Source: an uncultured Eubacteriales bacterium (GTDB taxonomy: Bacteria; Bacillota; Clostridia; Lachnospirales; Lachnospiraceae). Taken from it: a stretch of DNA of 5,989 nucleotides. The notes under the pieces were generated by a model that saw nothing but the letters and a program-made list of their open reading frames with translations, ran no database searches and was not told the DNA's origin. The stretch is taken from NCBI GenBank assembly GCA_900321525.1, contig ONWL01000168.1, positions 1-5,989 on the forward strand. The letters run 5' to 3'. Positions 1 to 5,213 of this stretch are shown in pieces; within the stretch, counting starts at the first letter, position 1, and each line of letters starts with the position of its first letter. The position numbers and the translations under genes are program-made.

Positions 1-12
1 TCTCAACAAAAT

Positions 13-20
13 TATAAAAT
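13..20 (+). promoter_or_regulatory. possible -10 element upstream of the nifH-like gene
   Basis: The 60-base leader is very AT-rich and contains TATAAAAT at 13-20, which resembles a sigma-A -10 box. A matching -35 box would lie at or beyond the left edge, so it cannot be checked. The leader also has many chance AT matches. This is a weak call, made only because a multi-gene operon seems to start just downstream. Confidence 0.25.
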
Positions 21-46
21 ACGAACAAATACAAAAATTAATTACC

Positions 47-51
47 GGAGG
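47..51 (+). promoter_or_regulatory. ribosome binding site of the nifH-like gene
   Basis: GGAGG ends nine bases before the ATG at 61. It supports that start, as does the match of the protein N-terminus to the NifH family. Confidence 0.8.
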
Positions 52-60
52 AATGGAATA

Positions 61-909
61 ATGGCAGAAATCAGACAGATCGCAATCTATGGAAAAGGTG
101 GAATCGGAAAGTCCACAACGACACAGAACTTAACCGCAGGTTTGGTAGAACATGGGAAAAAGGTCATGGTAGTAGGTTGTGATCCAAAGGCAGATTCCAC
201 CAGACTTCTTTTGGGGGGGTTGGCACAGAAGACTGTATTGGATACTATCAGAGATGAGGGAGAGGACATTGAGCTGGATCGTATCATGCGAGAAGGGTTT
301 GGAGGAACCAAGTGCGTAGAATCCGGCGGTCCGGAGCCAGGCGTTGGTTGTGCAGGACGTGGAATCATCACATCGATCAATATGTTAGAGAATCTGGGTG
401 CGTACACAGATGAACTGGATTATGTATTCTATGATGTATTGGGCGATGTGGTATGTGGTGGTTTCGCAATGCCCATTCGTGAAGGAAAAGCAAAGGAAAT
501 CTATATCGTAGCCAGTGGTGAGATGATGGCATTGTATGCAGCCAATAACATTGCCAAGGGAATCAAACGGTATGCCAAAACAGGCGGCGTCAGATTGGGC
601 GGTATCATCTGTAACTCCAGAAACGTAGACAGAGAACTGGATCTGCTGCGTGCATTCGCAAAGGAATTGGGAACCCAGCTGTTGTATTTTGTACCTCGTG
701 ATAACATTGTGCAGAGAGCAGAGATCAATAAGAAGACTGTCATCGAATATAAGCCGGACTCCAATCAGGCACAGGAATACAGAAATCTGGCAGAGGCAGT
801 CATCAACAATACCAGATTTGACATTCCAACTCCAATGACCCAGGAACGTCTCGAGGAGATTCTGTTGGAGTTTGGTCTGATGGATTCTGAGGATGATTAT
901 CATATTTAA
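61..909 (+). CDS. nifH: nitrogenase iron protein homologue (NifH-like reductase component)
   Basis: This is a 282-residue ATP-dependent electron donor of the NifH family. Such proteins are cytoplasmic homodimers that bridge one [4Fe-4S] cluster and pass electrons to a NifDK-type partner. The P-loop GKGGIGKST lies at residues 11-19 and a switch I motif DPKAD at 41-45. The cluster cysteines are Cys97 (in GCAGRG) and Cys132 (in DVVCGGF), with Arg100 at the site that DraT ADP-ribosylates in some nitrogenases. These numbers match Azotobacter NifH, so the protein is full length without internal gaps. The start has a GGAGG site. It is first in a run with cysK-like, nifD-like, nifK-like and nifX-like genes, so its likely partner is the downstream D/K pair. 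Membership of the NifH/BchL/CfbC superfamily is certain. Nitrogen fixation itself is not supported by the partner subunits, so the symbol marks homology only. Confidence 0.93.
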   Translation: MAEIRQIAIYGKGGIGKSTTTQNLTAGLVEHGKKVMVVGCDPKADSTRLLLGGLAQKTVLDTIRDEGEDIELDRIMREGFGGTKCVESGGPEPGVGCAGRGIITSINMLENLGAYTDELDYVFYDVLGDVVCGGFAMPIREGKAKEIYIVASGEMMALYAANNIAKGIKRYAKTGGVRLGGIICNSRNVDRELDLLRAFAKELGTQLLYFVPRDNIVQRAEINKKTVIEYKPDSNQAQEYRNLAEAVINNTRFDIPTPMTQERLEEILLEFGLMDSEDDYHI

Positions 910-972
910 TGAGAAATAGCGTAACTGTGAGAGTATGGAACAATTACGAAGCAATAAAGAGTTTGATCATGT

Positions 973-979
973 AAGGAGG
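973..979 (+). promoter_or_regulatory. strong ribosome binding site of the cysK-like gene
   Basis: AAGGAGG lies eight bases before the ATG at 988. The preceding nifH-cysK gap of 78 bases holds only a weak imperfect inverted repeat (GTAACTG near 921 with CAATTAC near 941) and no terminator, so cotranscription with nifH is likely. Confidence 0.8.
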
Positions 980-987
980 AACAGGAT

Positions 988-1986
988 ATGGCAAGAATAT
1001 ATGAATCGATTGGAGAATTGGTTGGGAAAACTCCCCTTTTGGAGATTAAAGGATATGAGAAGAAGCATGGGCTCAACGCCAGAATTCTGGTGAAATTAGA
1101 GTACTTTAATCCAAATCAGAGTGTGAAGGACAGAATTGCATTGGCAATGGTAGAGGATGCGGAAAAAAAGGGATTGTTAAAACCGGGGGATACCATTGTA
1201 GAAACCACAAGCGGTAATACAGGAATCGGTCTGGCTGCAGTGGCTGCTTCCAAAGGATATCCATTCCGGGTATATATTCAGGATCAGGTCAGTGAAGAGC
1301 GGTTTAAGGTTATCAAGGCCTTTGGTGGAACCACCATCAAGCTTTCCGAAGAACCGGCAGTGGCCAGAGTGCTAAAAGAAACCGACGGTGACTTTGTGGC
1401 AGCCATCAAAGCATTGCGGGAGGAAGTCTTATCCAAAGAAGAGCATGTATTCTTTGTGGATCAGGTATCCAATCCAGCCAATCCAGCCATTCATGAAGCT
1501 ACTACAGGTCCTGAGATCTGGGAAGATACAGACGGCAATGTAGATATTCTGGTGGCAAATGTAGGAACCGGTGGAACGGTTTCCGGAACGGGTGCATATT
1601 TGAAGCGTCAGAACCCGGAGATCAAAGTAGTGGCCATCCAGCCGGGCAAGAATTCTCTTCCAAGTGAAGAAAATCCGGAACCGGAAGAGATCACCGGTGT
1701 GCATCCATTCGAAGGCATTCCAAAGGAGCGGGTACCTGCTACCATGAATCTGAATATTTATGATGAGAAGGTAGAAGTGGAAACCATCGAAGCATATGAA
1801 GCAGCCAGAGAAGTGGCTAAGACAGACGGTATTTTGATCGGCACTTCTTCCGGTGCAGCCATCCATGCTGCAACACAGCTGGCGAAGAGACCGGAAAATG
1901 CAGGAAAAACCATCGTTGCAGTGCTGCCGGATACAGGACTTCGTTATTTGTCTACGAATTTGTTCAACGAGGAGTATAGAGGGTAG
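988..1986 (+). CDS. cysK: cysteine synthase family protein (O-acetylserine sulfhydrylase-like)
   Basis: This is a 332-residue fold-type II PLP enzyme. The family condenses O-acetylserine with sulfide to give cysteine. The PLP lysine is Lys47 in NPNQSVKDR. The substrate-binding loop TSGNTG is at 74-79, the phosphate-binding loop GTGGT at 193-197, SNPANP at 161-166, and SSGAA at 287-291. It is about 20 residues longer than typical CysK, with extra length around residues 120-155. Several usual segments are altered: the MPET-type stretch is IQDQ (97-100), PDSGERYLS is PDTGLRYLS (314-322), and the region after Gly237 reads VHPFEGIP. It may therefore prefer another nucleophile, such as an alkyl thiol, or another amino-acid substrate. 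Cystathionine beta-synthase-like roles are not excluded. Its place between nifH-like and nifD-like genes is unusual and suggests it uses the reductase's product. Confidence 0.88.
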   Translation: MARIYESIGELVGKTPLLEIKGYEKKHGLNARILVKLEYFNPNQSVKDRIALAMVEDAEKKGLLKPGDTIVETTSGNTGIGLAAVAASKGYPFRVYIQDQVSEERFKVIKAFGGTTIKLSEEPAVARVLKETDGDFVAAIKALREEVLSKEEHVFFVDQVSNPANPAIHEATTGPEIWEDTDGNVDILVANVGTGGTVSGTGAYLKRQNPEIKVVAIQPGKNSLPSEENPEPEEITGVHPFEGIPKERVPATMNLNIYDEKVEVETIEAYEAAREVAKTDGILIGTSSGAAIHAATQLAKRPENAGKTIVAVLPDTGLRYLSTNLFNEEYRG

Positions 1987-1990
1987 GAGA
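1985..1990 (+). promoter_or_regulatory. ribosome binding site of the nifD-like gene overlapping the cysK stop
   Basis: AGGAGA starts inside the TAG stop codon of the cysK-like gene (1984-1986) and sits five bases before the ATG at 1996. The arrangement suggests translational coupling of the two genes. Confidence 0.7.
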
Positions 1991-1995
1991 AAAAT

Positions 1996-3459
1996 ATGTC
2001 AATCAATTTAGAAAGTTCAAATGTGGCAACAAGAGAGAATCGAATCGGCTCTATTACCGGCTATATCGGTTCCCTCAGTGACTTGGCAGAGAAGAGTGAA
2101 TGCGGTACATTGAAAGGATGTTCCAGATGTTTCTCCCAGTCCAGTACCTGTCTGTCCAGCTGTGCATTGGGACAGTTGTCTGCCATTCGGGATGTGGCGA
2201 TCATTCATCACGGACCCGCAGGATGTTCTGTGGCCAGCGCAGGTGCGTATTACCTGGATAAAGTGATGGCCAAAAAACGTGGGGTCACCAACGATACCGT
2301 ATATGTAGGAACCGATATGAATGAGAAGGATACCATCTTTGGTTCCACAGAATCTTTAAGAAGAATCATACTGGAAGTGAACAGACGGTACTCTCCAAAG
2401 GCGATTTTTGTGACCAGTTCCTGTGCCACAGGAATCATCGGTGAAGATATCGACAGTGTGGTAGATGATGTAAAAGAAGAAATTGATGTGCCGGTGGTAG
2501 CGGTTCATTGTGAAGGATTTAAGTCCCGGATCTGGGCAACCGGATTTGATATTTCCGATCATGCGGTGTTAAGTAGTATCGTACAGCCTCCTAAGCAGAA
2601 GCGCAATACCATCAATTTCAAAAACTTCTATGAAAGTGCAAGACCAGAGATCATCGAGATGTTTAAGCGGTTTGATTTAGAGCCCATCTTCCTGTACTGC
2701 AACTCTACGGTAGAGGAATTGTCTCATATTTCAGAGTCTCTGGCCACCACCTGTATCTGCGGTACATTAGGCAACTATTTAGGAAATGCGCTGGAGGAAA
2801 AGTATGGGGTACCGTATGTACGCAGCATCAACCAGTGCGGTATCGTGGGATTTGAAACATGGCTCCGTGAAATTGGAAAAGTTACAAATCGAAGTGAATT
2901 GATTGAAGCATACATTGAAGAGCAGAGAGCCATTTACATACCGCAGATCGAAGAGATCAAAAAAGAGCTGAAAGGATTGAAAGCGGTCATCGGCATGGGA
3001 CCAGGTTATACCTTTGAAGTGTCCAGAGTGCTGAACGAGCTGGGGATCGAAGTGGTATGGGCGCTGGCATGGCATTACGATAAGAAGTATGAAAACGGGG
3101 ATGTTCCGCCTTCTATGAAATATCTGCTGGATCATGACATTGATTTCGAGGCCAGTGTAGCCGATCAGCAGAATTTTGAGGTGATGAATATTTTACATAA
3201 ATATCAGCCTGATCTATATCTGTCCAGACATCCCGGTTCTACCGTATGGGCAATCAAAAACGGTACGCCGGCAGTTTATGTGGCAGATGAATACATGCTG
3301 TTCGGGTACCAGCATACGTTAGAATTTGCACGCACCATTTTGGATACCATTCGCAACCGCAGTTTTGAACAAAATCTGGCAAAGAGAGTCAAATTGCCAT
3401 ATACAGACTGGTGGTATGAACAGAATGTGGGCACATTCTTAGAGGAGGCGAAAAAGTAA
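1996..3459 (+). CDS. nitrogenase-like catalytic component, alpha-type subunit (NifD-like)
   Basis: This is a 487-residue member of the nitrogenase component 1 family (NifD/NifE/AnfD/MarD/BchN relatives). P-cluster-type cysteines are Cys56 (or Cys52), Cys77 in HHGPAGC, and Cys143 in SSCATGIIGED. Cys255 lies exactly 12 residues before EEKYG, as the cofactor ligand Cys275 does in Azotobacter NifD, so an active-site metallocluster is likely. The CEGF motif at 172-175 aligns without gaps. Through it, Gln191 and His195 of NifD become Trp180 and Phe183, and Arg96 becomes Tyr85. The N-terminus is cysteine-rich (Cys36, 42, 45, 52, 56). The gene overlaps the K-like start by one base (TAATG), as expected for a D/K pair with fixed stoichiometry. 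I infer a reductase acting on something other than N2, possibly an organic sulfur compound. A NifE-like scaffold role is a weaker alternative, because no separate catalytic pair is visible in the window. Confidence 0.9.
   Translation: MSINLESSNVATRENRIGSITGYIGSLSDLAEKSECGTLKGCSRCFSQSSTCLSSCALGQLSAIRDVAIIHHGPAGCSVASAGAYYLDKVMAKKRGVTNDTVYVGTDMNEKDTIFGSTESLRRIILEVNRRYSPKAIFVTSSCATGIIGEDIDSVVDDVKEEIDVPVVAVHCEGFKSRIWATGFDISDHAVLSSIVQPPKQKRNTINFKNFYESARPEIIEMFKRFDLEPIFLYCNSTVEELSHISESLATTCICGTLGNYLGNALEEKYGVPYVRSINQCGIVGFETWLREIGKVTNRSELIEAYIEEQRAIYIPQIEEIKKELKGLKAVIGMGPGYTFEVSRVLNELGIEVVWALAWHYDKKYENGDVPPSMKYLLDHDIDFEASVADQQNFEVMNILHKYQPDLYLSRHPGSTVWAIKNGTPAVYVADEYMLFGYQHTLEFARTILDTIRNRSFEQNLAKRVKLPYTDWWYEQNVGTFLEEAKK
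3444..3448 (+). promoter_or_regulatory. ribosome binding site of the nifK-like gene inside nifD, with TAATG overlap
   Basis: GGAGG lies within the last codons of the nifD-like gene, ten bases before the ATG at 3459. The stop TAA (3457-3459) and the start ATG (3459-3461) share one base. This is a classic coupling arrangement for subunits of one complex. Confidence 0.8.
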
Positions 3460-4154
3460 TGGCAAAATTATTAGATAAGCAGAGATATAAGTGTGCCCTG
3501 GGGGCAATGCAAACGGTACAGGCAATTTCAAGAGCAATTCCAGTGCTTCATTCCGGTCCTGGATGTGCCCAGAAACTTTCCGATTCTACTGGAAGTTCCG
3601 GCTATTTTTCACCTAATATTTTTCCATGTACCAGTATCAATGAGAAAGATGTGGTATTTGGTGGTGTGAAGAAGCTGGAAAGTACCATTGAAAATGCATT
3701 GAAGGTGATTGATGCGGATCTGTATGTGGTATTGACAGGCTGTATTCCGGAAATCGTAGGCGATGATACGGGGGAGGTGGTCAGCCGTTTTGCAGACGCC
3801 AAAAAGCCGGTACTTTATGCTTCCACGGCAGGATTTAAGGGCAATAATTATATCGGACACCAGCAGGTGATCGATGCCATCATTGAACAGTATCTGGAAA
3901 AGTCAGAGGAGAAAGAAAAAGGACTGGTGAACATCTGGGCAGATGTGCCCTATCAGGATCTGTTCTGGTTAGGAAACATCAGAGAACTGGAAAAATTGTT
4001 AAAAGAGATTGGATTGACGCCCAATACTATTTTTGGCTACCAGAGAGGAATTGAGAACATCAACCGGATTCCCAAGGCAGAGTTTAATCTGCTGGTGTCT
4101 CCATGGGTATCTCTGGAAAATACGCATTTGCCGGGGTACCGGAAGAACAGGTAG
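3459..4154 (+). CDS. nitrogenase-like beta-type subunit (NifK-like), N-terminal fragment
   Basis: This frame gives 231 residues. It holds the P-cluster half of a NifK-type subunit: Cys12 (YKCALGA), Cys36 (HSGPGC) and Cys95 (LTGCIPEIVGDD). These match Azotobacter NifK Cys70, Cys95 and Cys153. NEKDVVFGG (61-69) and AGFKGNNYIG (124-133) are further family landmarks. It lacks the long N-terminal extension of molybdenum NifK, so it is closer in layout to NifN, AnfK or other short K subunits. The last ten or so residues (from about Thr222 to the stop at 4152) look like out-of-frame sequence rather than family sequence. Alone it would lack the C-terminal domain and is unlikely to form a stable heterotetramer. 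Its start is set by the overlap with nifD and a GGAGG site. Confidence 0.8.
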   Translation: MAKLLDKQRYKCALGAMQTVQAISRAIPVLHSGPGCAQKLSDSTGSSGYFSPNIFPCTSINEKDVVFGGVKKLESTIENALKVIDADLYVVLTGCIPEIVGDDTGEVVSRFADAKKPVLYASTAGFKGNNYIGHQQVIDAIIEQYLEKSEEKEKGLVNIWADVPYQDLFWLGNIRELEKLLKEIGLTPNTIFGYQRGIENINRIPKAEFNLLVSPWVSLENTHLPGYRKNR

Positions 4155-4660
4155 AATCTGTCATTACAGAACATGAAAATTATTATTATTACCTGATCGA
4201 GCGGTATGCGGATCTGTTCTTAGAGAACCGAGTCATCAACAAGCAGTTTACGGTAGTGGCAGACGCCCAGTATGCTCTGGGAATCACCAAGTTCCTGGCA
4301 AATGATCTGGGATTAGTGCCGGCAAAGCAGTTTATCGTAGATGATACCCCTAAGCAGTACAGGGAACAGATCAAAGAGGAATTTAAGAAGCTGAATTATG
4401 GACTGGAAGCAGAAGTGGTATTTGAGACAGACGGCTATCAGATTCATGAGCAGATCCGGGAACACAATTATCATGGATATCCGCTGATTTTAGGCAGCTA
4501 TTATGAGAAGGAGCTGACAGAAAGTCTGAAGGGCAACTATCTGAACATTGCATGGCCGGTGCAGGATAAGGTGGTATTGGATGATTTTTATGTGGGATAT
4601 ACCGGTGGAATCCGTCTGATCGAGGACATTTATACAGTGGCAGTCCAGAGATTTAACTAA
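4103..4660 (+). CDS. nitrogenase-like beta-type subunit (NifK-like), C-terminal fragment
   Basis: This open frame gives up to 185 residues and contains the C-terminal third of the NifK-like protein. AFAGVPEEQVESVI is followed by a Rossmann-type segment (FTVVADAQYALGITKFLANDLG). The end matches the NifK C-terminus in layout: LILGSYYEKEL, then IAWPVQDK, then GYTGGIRLIEDIY. The nominal ATG at 4103 has no Shine-Dalgarno site and lies inside the SPWV coding stretch of the other frame. The first few residues are therefore probably not real protein, and I doubt independent translation. No other methionine occurs in this frame. It is best read as the remainder of the gene that starts at 3459. Confidence 0.72.
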   Translation: MGISGKYAFAGVPEEQVESVITEHENYYYYLIERYADLFLENRVINKQFTVVADAQYALGITKFLANDLGLVPAKQFIVDDTPKQYREQIKEEFKKLNYGLEAEVVFETDGYQIHEQIREHNYHGYPLILGSYYEKELTESLKGNYLNIAWPVQDKVVLDDFYVGYTGGIRLIEDIYTVAVQRFN

Positions 4661-4693
4661 TCAATGGATTGGTCTGCCGAATAGAAAGGAAGC

Positions 4694-4702
4694 AGGGAGG
4701 AG
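4694..4702 (+). promoter_or_regulatory. ribosome binding site that sets the start of the nifX-like gene
   Basis: AGGGAGGAG lies five bases before the ATG at 4708. An upstream in-frame ATG at 4669 would add 13 residues, but it has no such site and those residues do not resemble the family. The start at 4708 is therefore preferred. Confidence 0.75.
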
Positions 4703-4707
4703 TACAT

Positions 4708-5148
4708 ATGCCTTATAAGATCGCTGTGGCATCATCTGATGAAATACAAGTGGATGAGACCTTTGGCTCAGCAGAACGATGGATCATATACCAGGTGGTA
4801 GATGGCGTCTGGGAAAAACTGGAAGAAAGAACGATACAATCAGACGAAATATCCCATGGCAGGATTTTGCAGCCACAAGACAATTGTGGCGGTGGGACAA
4901 CTGGCGGTTGTGGACAGGGACACGGTGGTGGATGCGGTGGTTCAGCCCAAGCATCAGCCAAAGTGGATCTGGTTTCAGACTGCCGATGTGTGGTATGTAA
5001 GAAAATAGGGTTTCATTTTCAAAAACAGTTGGAGCGAAAAGCAATCTCTGCTTTCGATGTCAGTTGTTCGGTAGAAGAAGCATTGCGTAAGATTTCACAG
5101 TATTTTAGCCGCATAGATCGTCATGAGTCCTTGCGGGTTTCCAAATAA
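4708..5148 (+). CDS. NifX/NafY-type dinitrogenase cofactor-binding domain protein with Cys/Gly/His-rich insert
   Basis: This 146-residue protein begins MPYKIAVAS. The start and its domain pattern (a strand, then VDETFGSAERWIIYQV) are those of the nitrogenase iron-molybdenum cofactor-binding family (NifX, NafY, the NifB C-terminus). The C-terminal half also fits: DCRCVVCKKIG (91-101) sits where the family usually has a DCDVVLVGRIG-like strand and loop, followed by a helix SVEEALRKISQYF (121-133). Between the halves lies a low-complexity insert, residues 60-78, with Cys60, Cys68, Cys76 and His72 among glycines. This looks like a metal-binding or metal-delivery segment. Family members bind or chaperone the M-cluster or its precursors, so it probably handles the cofactor of the NifDK-like enzyme. 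It follows the K-like gene by 47 bases with no terminator. The family call is sound, but the cluster carried is not known. Confidence 0.82.
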   Translation: MPYKIAVASSDEIQVDETFGSAERWIIYQVVDGVWEKLEERTIQSDEISHGRILQPQDNCGGGTTGGCGQGHGGGCGGSAQASAKVDLVSDCRCVVCKKIGFHFQKQLERKAISAFDVSCSVEEALRKISQYFSRIDRHESLRVSK

Positions 5149-5153
5149 AGTAT

Positions 5154-5192
5154 TGCCGGAGGTAGAAGAACAGATTCTGTCTCCGGCATTTT
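5154..5192 (+). terminator. probable rho-independent terminator after the nifX-like gene
   Basis: TGCCGGAG (5154-5161) pairs perfectly with CTCCGGCA (5181-5188). Next to it, ACAG (5170-5173) pairs with CTGT (5177-5180) around ATT, leaving an eight-base bulge on the left arm. A short TTTT run (5189-5192) follows. It starts five bases after the nifX-like stop codon. The T-run is short and the bulge weakens the stem, so termination may be partial and let some transcripts reach the LysR gene. Confidence 0.65.
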
Positions 5193-5213
5193 CTATTAGA
5201 AAGGAAGTCATAT

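Larger units (their letters stand above)
3459..4660 (+). pseudogene. nifK-like beta-type subunit gene, broken by a frame change and apparent deletion
   Basis: The two reading frames 3459-4154 and 4103-4660 together make one nitrogenase component 1 beta-type subunit. The first frame carries homology up to about LVSPWVSLEN (codons ending near 4121). The second resumes near KYAFAGV (from about 4118). The frame moves by -1, which fits loss of 3n+1 bases. Compared from memory with Azotobacter NifK, about 31 residues that normally follow the PW motif are missing, so a deletion of roughly 94 bases explains both the frame change and the gap. The rest is intact, with no other stops. It is either a recent inactivating deletion or an assembly or read error. 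Neighbouring genes are intact, which favours an artefact or a very recent event. Confidence 0.75.

Noticed and set aside
921..947. Imperfect inverted repeat in the nifH-cysK gap as a terminator or processing hairpin
   Set aside because: The stem is seven pairs with a mismatch, AT-rich, and lacks a T-run, so it is within chance expectation.
385..954. Long minus-strand open frame (189 codons) across the nifH-like gene
   Set aside because: It lies antisense to a fully conserved NifH, has no family resemblance or good ribosome site, and its composition fits a shadow frame. The same holds for the other antisense frames over cysK, nifD, nifK and nifX.
4103..4105. ATG at 4103 as a true start of a separate gene
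   Set aside because: There is no Shine-Dalgarno site upstream, it falls inside conserved coding sequence of the other frame, and the product would be the C-terminal part of a NifK-like protein only.
4103..4154. Programmed -1 frameshift joining the two nifK-like frames
   Set aside because: No canonical slippery heptamer in the right phase is visible in the overlap, and about 30 family residues are missing at the junction. A deletion explains this better than recoding.
61..4660. Genuine molybdenum, vanadium or iron-only nitrogenase
   Set aside because: The NifH is canonical, but the D subunit lacks the residues matching Arg96, Gln191 and His195, K lacks the NifK N-terminal extension, and no anfG/vnfG, nifB or nifEN is present in the window.
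61..4660. Protochlorophyllide/chlorophyllide reductase or Ni-sirohydrochlorin reductive cyclase (CfbCD)
   Set aside because: There are no tetrapyrrole genes nearby. A cofactor-type cysteine (Cys255) and a NifX-like protein are present, which these enzymes do not need, and CfbD works without a separate K-type partner.
4669..4707. Earlier ATG start for the nifX-like gene
   Set aside because: The extra 13 residues are not family-like, and a much better ribosome site precedes the ATG at 4708.
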